A stretch of DNA of 64,000 nucleotides from Candidatus Nanosynbacter sp. HMT-352 (GTDB taxonomy: Bacteria; Patescibacteriota; Saccharimonadia; Saccharimonadales; Saccharimonadaceae): contig NZ_CP089288.1 of the NCBI RefSeq assembly GCF_022819345.1, forward strand, positions 186,001 through 250,000, in the 5' to 3' direction. Made by a program: the position numbers and the translations under genes. Of the stretch, positions 44,742-54,334 are shown piece by piece. Positions within the stretch are counted from its first letter, which is position 1, and each line of letters starts with the position of its first letter. The notes under the pieces are model-generated. The model saw only the letters and a list, made by a program, of their open reading frames with translations, had not been told where the DNA came from and did not search any database.

Positions 44742-45381
44742 CAGAAAACGGAGATAATCTGGAGGCTGTTTCTGATAAAATATCTTCTGGTATATCTTTT
44801 GTGTTGTATATAGTATTGATTATTTGTGGCTTAGTTTTAATCACCCATTTGTCGTTTTCTTTCTTCAAAATAACAGTGTAGACATCACCGGAGTTTCTAT
44901 CTATGACGCCTCTCTGATAACTAGCCGCATACCAGTCCGCATCATTTCCTAGAATAATTTCTTTTTGAAGTATAAAAGATGATTTTAATTCTGGATATTT
45001 GGCAAATAATATCTCTAAAATATCATTTCTATATTCATTTATTTTGCTAGACATGAATTTTTGGCTATATTCGGTTTTTATAGATATATTTTCATCTGAT
45101 CCTTTTACAGTAAATTCCGTGGAATTCTCATTGATAGAACCGGACTTAGATGACGTCTTTATTATGTATTTGCCGTCTGATAACTGTATCTTAGAACTAC
45201 CGTTTATCGACGTAATTTCGGAAGTGCTTTTGCCTGTGTTACGATATATTTTCGCTGACAGATTTTCCTTATCGAAAGTTATAGATATAGTGTGTGTTGG
45301 CTGGATGAACATAATCGCTAGCAATATTAACGTTAATATTGCTAATGTAATGCTGCCGATGATAATATTCCTTCGATTCAT
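44731..45381 (-). CDS. Membrane-anchored accessory protein of the secretion locus
   Basis: 216 residues: a short basic start, one membrane helix (about 8-27), a PEGA-like beta region (about 30-95) and a C-terminal alpha/beta part (about 100-205) ending in KWVIKTKPQIINT, reminiscent of NTF2-like folds. It is the last gene of the long minus-strand type IV secretion operon, 2 bp after the PEGA protein. No family assigned. Confidence 0.6.
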   Translation of the reverse strand: MNRRNIIIGSITLAILTLILLAIMFIQPTHTISITFDKENLSAKIYRNTGKSTSEITSINGSSKIQLSDGKYIIKTSSKSGSINENSTEFTVKGSDENISIKTEYSQKFMSSKINEYRNDILEILFAKYPELKSSFILQKEIILGNDADWYAASYQRGVIDRNSGDVYTVILKKENDKWVIKTKPQIINTIYNTKDIPEDILSETASRLSPFSANS

Positions 45382-45383
45382 AA

Positions 45384-45995
45384 TTACTCCGTAAATGTAT
45401 TAGCGTAGTTTCTAAATGTAATATTTAATTTTGACGGGTCAAACCCCTGCTCTTTAATCTTATTGAGAGCAGCATTTCTATATCCTTCTATAGTATCGAT
45501 TTCTACGATAACTCCATTCTTATGGTTAGGGTCTGCCTTATATCCAATTGAATAAATTAAGTTTTTTATTGGTAATTTTTTAATTATAGGATTGGCGTCT
45601 TCCAACTTTTTTTGCTCATTAGCAAGTCTGTCTGTTGTAGCTCTGTCTATTTCTGATGTTTTAGACGAAGACTGTAATTCTTTAATAGCCTTCTCTGTCG
45701 TGGGTGTGAGTGCAAAAATTATCCTTAACGGATTACCCTTCTTTACTTCGACATTAATGCTCTCATCCTTAAAGCCACTTCTTGATGCCTTAAAATCGTA
45801 TGTTCCTGGTTTTAAATATACGATTTGCGAGCCGATAAATTTTTGATTGCCAGTAGTAATTTCAGCCTTATCGGGTGAGGTTAGTAGGTAAACTGGAGTG
45901 GTGTCATGTCTATTTACGTAGGTTATGACACCATATACTAATGTACTGGCTGATAATAATATAAATATACTGCTAATTATTTTTTTATTCATCAT
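45384..45995 (-). CDS. PEGA-domain membrane protein
   Basis: 203 residues: an N-terminal membrane helix (about 5-25), then a PEGA domain (about 33-95) with LTSPDKAEITTGNQ, LKPGTYDFKASRSGF and INVEVKKGN, then a linker and a small alpha/beta domain. PEGA domains occur on surface proteins and bind carbohydrate or protein partners. The ATG overlaps the preceding stop (ATGA), so it is co-translated with the wall hydrolase. Confidence 0.75.
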   Translation of the reverse strand: MMNKKIISSIFILLSASTLVYGVITYVNRHDTTPVYLLTSPDKAEITTGNQKFIGSQIVYLKPGTYDFKASRSGFKDESINVEVKKGNPLRIIFALTPTTEKAIKELQSSSKTSEIDRATTDRLANEQKKLEDANPIIKKLPIKNLIYSIGYKADPNHKNGVIVEIDTIEGYRNAALNKIKEQGFDPSKLNITFRNYANTFTE

Positions 45996-47212
45996 TTCTT
46001 CCTAAACCAAGTTACGCTTGGTGATGTTAGACTTTCACCGCCTGCTTTTGGGGCGTATTCACACAATGAGGCGGATGCTATATTTGAGTCAAATCCTTCT
46101 ATATTACCAACAAAAACAAATGTATGTCCTGGGCTATGGGCGACATCACCGGGTTTAAGGTCTGCTACGTTGATTGAGCTGCCGTTGCCAAGAGTTTGCC
46201 AGTTGGCTTCTGCCCACGCTCTCTGTACACCAGTTGGTCCAGCTTTGCCGCTCTCACCTCCGTAGTTATAATTTTTATCAAACCCACTGTCGTTCAAAAT
46301 TGTTGTTACAAACGCGCCACAATCAACACCGCCACCGAAACACGTACCGCCAGTAAATCTGTTCTCGCTTTTTGCCTTTTCTATAGCTTTTTCGTAATCA
46401 GGTTTTTTGTCTGTACGAACCTTTTTTTCTGGCCAGGCATAACGTTTGACGTAGTCAATAAAGTCGCCGCCACCACTTGACGAAGAACATCCTCCTCCAC
46501 TTCCGCCCGTACCATTAAATCTTTCATAGATTTTTTGTGCAGCGGTACCGCGTATATTTTTAACTTCATCTTTTGTCATGGCTGATTTTTCAAAATCGTC
46601 ATGCCAAAAAACAGTGGCGTCATCAACTGTCTTCAGTGTTTTTAATAATTCCCATGAATTTGAAGCGGTACCAAATCCACGAGCAGTAACGGGTCTTTCT
46701 GTCCCCTCTTGCACTAAATACTCTAATTCGAAGATCAATAGCTTGTCGTTGTCTTCTACTGGAATAGAGTCGACCATACCCTTGTCGTTAGGTGCGCCAC
46801 CATACTCTTGGCTGTAATATTTTTTTAACTCAGACGGTATTTTGTTGGCTATAAGCGTTCGCCTTCCGAACGTCCACTGGGCGAGTCCCCAGCCACCAGA
46901 CCCCCATCCTTGACCTACTTCGTGTCTGGTAGGACTAAATCCGGATTCTGCTTGAATATTAGCCATCACGCCAGCTGTTTGTTCGGCGCTTAATCCTGCG
47001 TTACGTAGATATCCCCAAATCTTTTCTTGGTTATCAGATCCTGACACTCCATTAGAAGATGATCCGGAACAAGTTGTTGAATCATTTTCTTTATACCAAA
47101 GAATATCGTTTGTTACATATGAATCGGGATATCCTGCCGCCAAAGATACTGGCTGCATAGTAATAGCAAAAGATATAACAAAGCAAAGAACGATAGACAA
47201 TTTTTTATACAT
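45992..47212 (-). CDS. Secreted wall hydrolase: phage-type lysozyme domain plus NlpC/P60-like domain
   Basis: 406 residues. The signal peptide (about 1-25) precedes a lysozyme-like domain (about 65-235): WGYLRNAGLSAEQTAGVMANI, QAESGFSP with the candidate catalytic Glu, and GGWGLAQWTFG. After a Gly/Ser/Cys linker comes a cysteine-peptidase-like domain (about 255-405) with VDCGAFVTTILND and GHTFVFVG, giving Cys and His. The two domains would cut glycan strands and stem peptides, a VirB1-like job for passing a secretion channel through a wall. Domain identities are from motifs. Confidence 0.78.
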   Translation of the reverse strand: MYKKLSIVLCFVISFAITMQPVSLAAGYPDSYVTNDILWYKENDSTTCSGSSSNGVSGSDNQEKIWGYLRNAGLSAEQTAGVMANIQAESGFSPTRHEVGQGWGSGGWGLAQWTFGRRTLIANKIPSELKKYYSQEYGGAPNDKGMVDSIPVEDNDKLLIFELEYLVQEGTERPVTARGFGTASNSWELLKTLKTVDDATVFWHDDFEKSAMTKDEVKNIRGTAAQKIYERFNGTGGSGGGCSSSSGGGDFIDYVKRYAWPEKKVRTDKKPDYEKAIEKAKSENRFTGGTCFGGGVDCGAFVTTILNDSGFDKNYNYGGESGKAGPTGVQRAWAEANWQTLGNGSSINVADLKPGDVAHSPGHTFVFVGNIEGFDSNIASASLCEYAPKAGGESLTSPSVTWFRKK

Positions 47213-47663
47213 CAGATCGATTCCTCTTATATTCGCTTATAATATCTGCAGGAACACCAATACTTTTTAAGGCGTCTGGAGATTCTCTATCATTAACACC
47301 TGTTATGACCGAATTATTTCTTAGAATTGCATACGTGTTATAAGTAGATTTGAATTTCTCGCTATAAATTTCTAGCGCAACCAACTTAAATTCGCCCTGC
47401 TCTTTTACTATTGAATACTTTTTTAATTCACGGTTGCCGTAGGTGCTGGAGGTAGAGTTTAGTAATTCAGTGATAACTTTTTGCTCTGATGATTGCTCGT
47501 GAGCGTTATTTGGATTACTTGAGTTTTCGTTGGTGTTTTGGGATGATGACAGAATAGTTGTGTATTGATTGCTGTCAGGGTTTTTAATAATGAGGAAAGT
47601 TGCCGTAATACTTATTAAAAATAATACGGATGATATTAATATGACTTTATTTTCTTTATTCAT
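47205..47663 (-). CDS. Small membrane-anchored accessory protein
   Basis: 152 residues from the preferred start: one membrane helix (about 6-25), an Asn/Ser/Gln-rich linker, and a C-terminal domain (about 60-150) with ELKKYSIVKEQGEFKLVALE. The ATG at 47663 overlaps the stop of the upstream gene (TAATG), which is why I prefer it to an upstream start inside that gene. Function unknown; position ties it to the secretion machine. Confidence 0.65.
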   Translation of the reverse strand: MNKENKVILISSVLFLISITATFLIIKNPDSNQYTTILSSSQNTNENSSNPNNAHEQSSEQKVITELLNSTSSTYGNRELKKYSIVKEQGEFKLVALEIYSEKFKSTYNTYAILRNNSVITGVNDRESPDALKSIGVPADIISEYKRNRSDV

Positions 47664-50641
47664 TAGACCTTCCTCGCATATTCCCAGTGCCATTGTTCGG
47701 GGTTACTTCCACCTGGCTCAGCCCAAGCGGGATGCACATAACCGTATTTGTGGGCGTTAGCCTTTAGCCAATTATATGTAGAAGACCCAAACGCGCCAAC
47801 TTCAATATCTGCAGCAAGTCCCCAGCCGTGATTTGATGTACCTGGAACGCCCGCGGTGCTGCCTAATTGTTCACGAAGTTTAACTTGCCTGTCATATTCT
47901 CGATAGGCGTCATTTATGATGAGGTCGGAACCGTTATCAGCTTTGTATGCTTTATTCATCTCTTCCATAGCAATCGCAGCTTTCTTATTCATTTTATTGC
48001 CTGGTGAAAAAGATAGAGCTTGTAGTTCTGAGTCTGGAATTTTACCATTTTCGTAGCTGCCCCATTTGGCCTGTGCTTCTTCTAATTGCGGCTCACCAAC
48101 TGCCTCGCCATTGTCTGGAGCTTTAGCCGTGGTTGAAGGGGCGTCTTCTTCGTCATCTTCGCCATTGATTGATTGGGCAATTTGGAAGTCAATTAGTAAT
48201 ACTGACATAGCGGAAAGCTTTCTATCGTCGTATTGCTTAGCGGAATTTTCAGTTCCAAATGACTCATTGGTAATATCTTTCCCTTCTTCATCTTTATATG
48301 TTTTTTCAGTAATTTTTGCGACACGTGTTGAATCTGATGGCGCTGTGCACCCGCCATTGCTAAACCAATAGCTTCCGGTGCTAGCATCTCCACAGTCTTC
48401 TACAAAGTCATGAAGAGGAGTGTCTTTAACTATGTATCCATTATTCATGAGATCGGATATATCTGCGCCATCTGGAATGTCCATATCTTTCTGTATCCAT
48501 CCTTCATCTTCGGCAATTTGAATAGCTTCCTCTACTGACATGTTTGCCTGGCTGTTGGTTATACCAGTACACGGTAATCCTGCCATATTCACGGCTGGAT
48601 CTTCCGATGACCCACTGCCCATAGAAAAGTCTTTTGCATATCCGCAATATTTATCAGAATACATACCGCTTGCTGCTTTTGCAGTGGATGAATAAGATAA
48701 TGCCATAGAAGGTAGCCTGAGAATATTAGATAGCATTGCTACTGGAGTTTTGCTATAAGTCCCATTAGCCATCATCATATTGCCCATATTATGGAATATA
48801 CTACCTAAGAATGTATATCTACTGGACGTATCAAATGGGCTTAATGAAGCAATATCCATTTCTTTTTGGAATTCTTCGTTTGCTATTTGGATTCCATTGA
48901 ATTCTGCCAATTGACTCATTTTAAGCCCTGGTAGCATCTGCCCCATAGATCCGCTTGCAAAGAACGCCGCCGCACCAACGCCGAGTGCATCACCCAAATC
49001 CTTATACTGAGCATTATTTGATGTAAGCATACTTACTGCCAATTCTTTGAGGACTCTCTTTACGGTATCGCCAACGGCATACTTAAGTAATTCTGTGGTT
49101 ACTGTGGCTAATGTCTTTTTTGCAATCCACTTTGCTAATGATGTTAATCCAAAAGTAGCCGCCCCGGTAGCGTCTATTGCTAGGTCTACTGCTTGAGAGG
49201 AGTACATAGCAACTGGACTTAGTATATAATTGCACACTGGTTCGCTAACCTCTTCGGCGGAATTGAGAGTACGAACTATAGGATTTGTAGCTACTGAATA
49301 TCCAGGAATGTAGTTTTTTGCAATTCCAGGCTTGTCGTTATTTACGCCCATTGCCGCCAGTAAATACGGAGAATCTAATGCCGATCCTTCAGCGTTATCG
49401 GACCCTTTCATCTTTCCTCTTTCGGTTAGCATGGTACCGATGGTTTCCATCGTTTCTTGAGAGAATCCACTGCCACTAGAGTCGAGTCCAGAAGCCTTAG
49501 CTTGTGATCCAGGAGATAATATTACATCCATAACTAGCCCTAATAAAGGTACTAACTGAATTGCTGCTACTCCTGATGCGATGATGTTGGGAAGTTTTAG
49601 CGCAAGGCATATTCCTGCTGCCGCGACGTATACTAGCCCGCCTTTTTTTAGTTTCTCTGTTGATTTTGTAACTCTTTCATTGATTCCACCGATAGCCTTG
49701 TCGTCGTTAAAGCCTGGTAATTTTTCTTTAAGTTTATTTGCCTTTTCTTTTACTCCGAGTTTTTTGTCAATTTTTGAAATCGCACTATTTCTTTTAAGAC
49801 CAAATTTCTTGTAAAGCTTACTTATATGTTTTCCTGTCCAGGCACGGAAACGCATTTTAAATAAGCCAGTTCTGCCATAAACTTTACTGGCAATTTTACG
49901 ATTCTCTTTTTTGAGCAGTTCGTCTTTTAATTTCGACGACTCAATAGGTTTCCCGTCGTTTAATCCTTCTACCTTCCAATGGGTTGGATTTTTTTCTGGA
50001 TAACCAGTTTTCTTCAGCTTCATTTCGTTGCCGTCAACATCGACTGGAATAATTCCCGATTTATTGAACTTCGTTAATGCTTTATAGGACAACTTTCCTG
50101 TTCTACATCTTATCTTCTTACTGCTATTAGCGCAGATTCCTGGGCCATCTTTAGAATCCAGGAATCCGTTCATAACCTGTTTAATTCTGGATATTTTAGA
50201 GGGTGTGGCGGAGTCGTTTTTCCAGGTGAAATTCTCCATAATATTTTGTAACATTGTCGCTGGACTAAGAAATATTCCCAGAATTCCACCGCCCAGTCCC
50301 AATATTCCGGCAATAGCTGCAATCGGTCCGCGTTTTTTCAGCAAAGATTTGAACGTTACTGGACTTTTCTTTTTTCCCGCAGACGGCTGATAAAAACTGT
50401 TGCCTGGAGCAGAAGATTCTTGGTCATTAACGGCGGCGCTGGCGGAATCGTTTTGATTAGGATTTAAGTCCGAATCTTTATTATCAAACTGAGATTCAAG
50501 GTCGTTTATAGCATCCTTTTCGCGATCACTTAACTCTGACCCGCTGTCATAACCAGCCGAGATTTGATCAAACTTAGCCTGCTCAGCAGGATTTAATCTG
50601 CTGTCGGTTTCGGAATCTGTCGTATAATCAACTCGTGCCAT
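47663..50641 (-). CDS. Large secretion-locus protein with C-terminal VanY-type D,D-carboxypeptidase domain
   Basis: 992 residues. A charged N-terminal region (about 1-95) is followed by a hydrophobic helix (about 107-128), a basic region, further hydrophobic segments near 330-375 and a long middle part without recognised domain. The last 100 residues form a VanY/DacB-like metallopeptidase: NDAYREYDRQ, GTSNHGWGLAADIEVG and WHWEYARKV, with the zinc His/Asp/His set. It likely trims wall peptides where the channel passes. The first part may be a structural component. Confidence 0.75.
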   Translation of the reverse strand: MARVDYTTDSETDSRLNPAEQAKFDQISAGYDSGSELSDREKDAINDLESQFDNKDSDLNPNQNDSASAAVNDQESSAPGNSFYQPSAGKKKSPVTFKSLLKKRGPIAAIAGILGLGGGILGIFLSPATMLQNIMENFTWKNDSATPSKISRIKQVMNGFLDSKDGPGICANSSKKIRCRTGKLSYKALTKFNKSGIIPVDVDGNEMKLKKTGYPEKNPTHWKVEGLNDGKPIESSKLKDELLKKENRKIASKVYGRTGLFKMRFRAWTGKHISKLYKKFGLKRNSAISKIDKKLGVKEKANKLKEKLPGFNDDKAIGGINERVTKSTEKLKKGGLVYVAAAGICLALKLPNIIASGVAAIQLVPLLGLVMDVILSPGSQAKASGLDSSGSGFSQETMETIGTMLTERGKMKGSDNAEGSALDSPYLLAAMGVNNDKPGIAKNYIPGYSVATNPIVRTLNSAEEVSEPVCNYILSPVAMYSSQAVDLAIDATGAATFGLTSLAKWIAKKTLATVTTELLKYAVGDTVKRVLKELAVSMLTSNNAQYKDLGDALGVGAAAFFASGSMGQMLPGLKMSQLAEFNGIQIANEEFQKEMDIASLSPFDTSSRYTFLGSIFHNMGNMMMANGTYSKTPVAMLSNILRLPSMALSYSSTAKAASGMYSDKYCGYAKDFSMGSGSSEDPAVNMAGLPCTGITNSQANMSVEEAIQIAEDEGWIQKDMDIPDGADISDLMNNGYIVKDTPLHDFVEDCGDASTGSYWFSNGGCTAPSDSTRVAKITEKTYKDEEGKDITNESFGTENSAKQYDDRKLSAMSVLLIDFQIAQSINGEDDEEDAPSTTAKAPDNGEAVGEPQLEEAQAKWGSYENGKIPDSELQALSFSPGNKMNKKAAIAMEEMNKAYKADNGSDLIINDAYREYDRQVKLREQLGSTAGVPGTSNHGWGLAADIEVGAFGSSTYNWLKANAHKYGYVHPAWAEPGGSNPEQWHWEYARKV

Positions 50642-50658
50642 ATTTTCTCGCTATTTTT

Positions 50659-52518
50659 CTACACCGCTCCGTAGCCGCCGATTGGTGAATCTGACGGTTT
50701 TATTTGTTGCGATACGGGATTTGTATTGATCAAATTATATTCGGTATCGCTAGCCTGAATCTGAATGTGAACATGATTTTGTCCAGCAAAGAATAATCCT
50801 TGCCCAACTGGGAAATTGGCTAATCGTTTCTGCTCTTCATCTGTCAATTTGAACACTTGCGCCAAAACGTCAACGGCGCTGGCAGACTGTTTCAAAAGTA
50901 ACTGCATTGAGGAGTTGGAAACGATTGCTCGCCCCATTTTACTTCCAACGAAGTCTTCTACGTCCTGAGTGATTGTTGTCAGACCTAATTGATATTTGCG
51001 GGCGCGCTTGGCTAATGAGAATAAGAAGTTGGCGGAATCGTCATATTTCATCAATTGCCAAGCCTCGTCAACAATCAACATACGTTTCCTCTGGTCAGTG
51101 CGCGTAATATTCCAGATGTGGTTCAGAACGATATACATCGCCGTTGGTCGCAGTTCGTCTTCCAAGTCGCGAATGTTAAAGACAACCATATTATTATTAA
51201 TATCAATATTACTCTGTTGCGAGAATATTCCAGCAAACGTTCCAGAGGTAAATTTGCGAAGTCGCTGAGCCAGGCTTGGGCCAGTTCCGCCCATGTGAAG
51301 CAAAGTGTCGTATAGGTCGGAAATCGTCGGTGGCGTAGAATTGTGCGTCAATGGGTCTGAAGTAATGCCGACGCGTGCGTAAGTGTCGATTAATGCTTGA
51401 TCAATATCAGCTTCTTCTGCTGGCGATAATCCTGCTACGACTTGCCCGCCAGCCCCTACTCCTGCGCCGCCCAGCATTTGCCTGAGTAGTCCGTGTAGCG
51501 TAACTAAGTTGGCTCGCAGTGCGTCATCTGCTTCATCAGTGTCAATCACACGCGGCAAATCAAATGGATTGATCCTCGTGTCACTACTTAAACTCAATCG
51601 AATATAACTGCCACCAACCGCGTCGCATAGTTTTTGGTACTCATTTTCTGGGTCAATAATCACAATATCAGCCCCGACCATCATACTTCTCAAAGCTTCC
51701 AACTTAACGGTAAATGATTTACCGGCACCAGACTTAGCGAACACGACCATATTGGCGTTTTCCAGAGAGAATCTGTCAAAAATCACCAAGCCATTATTAT
51801 GCATATTAATTCCGTAAAGTACGCCCTTATTGTCCGTCAAATCGGCTGAAGTGAATGGAAAGCTGGTTGAAATTGCGCCAGTGTTCATGTTGCGGCGAAT
51901 CTGTAGTTCATCGGTCAATTGTGGAATAGAGCTATTCAATCCCTGCTCCTGCTGACTGGAAGCCACTTTTGAGAACACCAATTGCTGGCCAAAAATAGTT
52001 TCAATTTTATGCTGGATGAAGTTTAGCTCGTCCAAGCTGTCGGCGTAAAGCGTAATATATAAACCGTAGCGGAAGAACTTTTCGGCGCCAATCTGTAATT
52101 GGTCGCGCAATTCTTCGGCATCTTGCAAAGCCGCTTCCAAGCCTGGGTCGCGCACCTTTCCCTTTTCCATGTTTATATTCATGGTTGCTTCCAGCTGAGT
52201 AACTTTTTTGCGCAGGTTATTCAGGACAATTTGCGTATCGACTGGATAAATAAACATACTAATATCCAGCACTTCATCGATGTTAATGATTGAACTAAGC
52301 CAGCCGGTGTAGATTTGGCGAGGATAGCCATAAACATACATTGTGCGGCCATATTTTGAGCCAAGTCGGAAATGGTCGGAATGAAGCTCAATACTACTTG
52401 GCGCAATAAAATCACGCAGAGTTCGAACGCCAGTTAAGAAGGCCTGTTCGACTTCGGCTTGTTCACGAGCTCGTTGTTGAGCAGCAATATCAACGGCATC
52501 TAATTTCTTCTTTGCCAT
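50659..52518 (-). CDS. virB4: VirB4/TraC-type type IV secretion ATPase
   Basis: 619-residue motor ATPase of the secretion machine. The N-terminal part is typical of VirB4 (YVYGYPRQIYTGWLSSI). The RecA-like C-terminal domain has Walker A VFAKSGAGKSFTVKLEAL near 271, IIDPENEYQKL, Walker B RMLIVDEAWQLM and TQDVEDF. It overlaps the upstream gene at TAATG. Confidence 0.92.
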   Translation of the reverse strand: MAKKKLDAVDIAAQQRAREQAEVEQAFLTGVRTLRDFIAPSSIELHSDHFRLGSKYGRTMYVYGYPRQIYTGWLSSIINIDEVLDISMFIYPVDTQIVLNNLRKKVTQLEATMNINMEKGKVRDPGLEAALQDAEELRDQLQIGAEKFFRYGLYITLYADSLDELNFIQHKIETIFGQQLVFSKVASSQQEQGLNSSIPQLTDELQIRRNMNTGAISTSFPFTSADLTDNKGVLYGINMHNNGLVIFDRFSLENANMVVFAKSGAGKSFTVKLEALRSMMVGADIVIIDPENEYQKLCDAVGGSYIRLSLSSDTRINPFDLPRVIDTDEADDALRANLVTLHGLLRQMLGGAGVGAGGQVVAGLSPAEEADIDQALIDTYARVGITSDPLTHNSTPPTISDLYDTLLHMGGTGPSLAQRLRKFTSGTFAGIFSQQSNIDINNNMVVFNIRDLEDELRPTAMYIVLNHIWNITRTDQRKRMLIVDEAWQLMKYDDSANFLFSLAKRARKYQLGLTTITQDVEDFVGSKMGRAIVSNSSMQLLLKQSASAVDVLAQVFKLTDEEQKRLANFPVGQGLFFAGQNHVHIQIQASDTEYNLINTNPVSQQIKPSDSPIGGYGAV

Positions 52519-53402
52519 TATGACCTTCCTCCTCTCGGTGACGGACCAGTTCCCTTAGTTACGTAAGTGGTCGTAAGCTCGCTCGGATCAATGTCCTCTA
52601 GCGATTCACGTGACGACGTGTCGGGATTATATGAAGTGTAGAACAGTTCACCCAGTTGCCTGGTATTTAATTGCCAGCTTTTTACGCCCATTTGGAATAG
52701 TCCGTTCATAACCGAATCAATGCGGTTTTTAATTTCATCTTTGGCTTTGGTGTAAGTGACTTGGTCAATTTTTGTTACGGTTGCCTCTTTTTTTCCACTG
52801 AAGAAGCTATTAAATAGTCCCTTAGTCTGTTGTTTGAAGGCATTTTCCTCGCCAGCTGGATAATATGGAACGACAACGTAAAAGCTCTTATCCATAATAT
52901 TTGCTTCTTGTGCCAGAATATCAATGAAATCCATATAATCGTCCATTAAAACGTTGAGGAGCATATTATCTTGATTGCGGCGAATCTCAGCCAATCTGTC
53001 CAGATATGGGCCAATGTCCACGCGGCGTGAACGGATAAGAACTTGAATTGGGAAATATAGAGAATTAATGAAGTTTTGATAACTGAACTCAATTCCCTCT
53101 CTTTCGCGTGAACTCATCAGGTCAAAGTTGATCGATTCACATTCCACTACCGCCCGAAAACTGCCGTCGCTCATAATGATCATATTTTCACGCATTTCAG
53201 AGAAAAGCAGCGTATTCTGGGTACTAATTGGTCCTTTTTGCTTCTTATTCTCAGGGGTTTTATCTGGAGACGGCGCAGTTGGATTTGGTCCCGAACCAAT
53301 TACCCCTGGTGATTGCTGAGGGACATTAGGAAGAGCCGCATTGGTTTGCGGAACCTGCTGATAAGATTGTTGATTTTGTAACTCTGGTTGCATAAACCCC
53401 AC
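52518..53402 (-). CDS. TraC N-domain-like protein upstream of VirB4
   Basis: 294 residues: a Gln/Pro-rich, probably disordered start (about 1-60), then a domain resembling the N-terminal TraC/VirB4 region (SDGSFRAVVECESINFDLMSS, FPIQVLIRSRRVDIGPYL, YYVVVPYYPAG-like strand). It has no Walker motifs. It lies directly before the VirB4 gene, overlapping by one base, so it is probably a split-off or duplicated accessory subunit of the ATPase. Confidence 0.65.
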   Translation of the reverse strand: MGFMQPELQNQQSYQQVPQTNAALPNVPQQSPGVIGSGPNPTAPSPDKTPENKKQKGPISTQNTLLFSEMRENMIIMSDGSFRAVVECESINFDLMSSREREGIEFSYQNFINSLYFPIQVLIRSRRVDIGPYLDRLAEIRRNQDNMLLNVLMDDYMDFIDILAQEANIMDKSFYVVVPYYPAGEENAFKQQTKGLFNSFFSGKKEATVTKIDQVTYTKAKDEIKNRIDSVMNGLFQMGVKSWQLNTRQLGELFYTSYNPDTSSRESLEDIDPSELTTTYVTKGTGPSPRGGRS

Positions 53403-54305
53403 CTAACGTAGTGAAATCACCACTTCCTCATCTGATAATTTATTTTCTTGCTGAATTCGATTTGCCTCACGCGCAATCGTTTCAATCGAGAGGTCGCGGT
53501 TATTTGCCAGTTCTATTATAGCAGGTGACACCTCGTTTACGCTAGTTTGCGGCGTGGTTGTCGGTTGAGTTTGAGCTGGAGCGCTCGCGGTAGGCTGTCC
53601 GGACACAGGATTTAATACAGATTGACGCATTGTTGGGTATGGATTCATTTGTAGTGGTGTGGCTGGAGTAGGATTATCTGGTTGATGTGGTTGTGCGGGA
53701 GGCGGCGTAGCAGATTGCCCTGTTTGCATCTTTTGGATAACTTCTTGTCGCCTACGAACATCGGACTGATTTATTAAGTGATTGATATTTTGCGCCGTAG
53801 CACTATTTTCATCCAATATGTCGTTAGCTGCCTGTCCTTCGTTAAACAAATCGGCACGCATTGAACTGTTAGGATCATTGACGCCACGAATCGACCAACC
53901 TTGACTATCTACCAGATTTGCCAAATACGATAATCTTCGCTGGACTTCGGCTTGATCGTAATTATTACCGTAAGTCTTCTCCTCGACTTTTGGCGCGATA
54001 ACTTCGACTAATCTTTCAATTCCATCAGGCTGCCATAGTCGTTTTTTTGGTTTTAGCATAAAAGAAATAACTGCTGCTAAATAAACTTCCATTGGCTGAT
54101 CTTTTTTAAGCGGTAAAGCCAGCGCTCCAAAGAATAAAATTATCGGCACAGGAATTATTGCCAAAGGTAGTAAAATTGTACTCAAACCGTACGCAATAGC
54201 GATTCCGATAACAGCTATAATTAAAAACACAAACTGTCGGAAACTAAACGGCCCGAGCAGTTTGTCCTCCGCCTCGACATCTTGAGGAACTTTATACACC
54301 GACAT
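53403..54305 (-). CDS. PrgI-family type IV secretion protein (VirB3-like)
   Basis: 300 residues. The N-terminal 100 are a PrgI domain: YKVPQDVEAEDKLLGPFSFRQ, two close membrane helices (about 27-70) and PKKRLWQPDG. The long C-terminal tail is soluble, rich in Pro/Gln/Thr (about 190-265) and ends in a short helix. PrgI proteins are the VirB3 counterpart in Gram-positive type systems and always neighbour VirB4. A TATAAT box 9 nt before the ATG suggests an internal promoter. Confidence 0.88.
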   Translation of the reverse strand: MSVYKVPQDVEAEDKLLGPFSFRQFVFLIIAVIGIAIAYGLSTILLPLAIIPVPIILFFGALALPLKKDQPMEVYLAAVISFMLKPKKRLWQPDGIERLVEVIAPKVEEKTYGNNYDQAEVQRRLSYLANLVDSQGWSIRGVNDPNSSMRADLFNEGQAANDILDENSATAQNINHLINQSDVRRRQEVIQKMQTGQSATPPPAQPHQPDNPTPATPLQMNPYPTMRQSVLNPVSGQPTASAPAQTQPTTTPQTSVNEVSPAIIELANNRDLSIETIAREANRIQQENKLSDEEVVISLR

Positions 54306-54334
54306 ACTGCTTATATTATATCAAAATATGGAGA

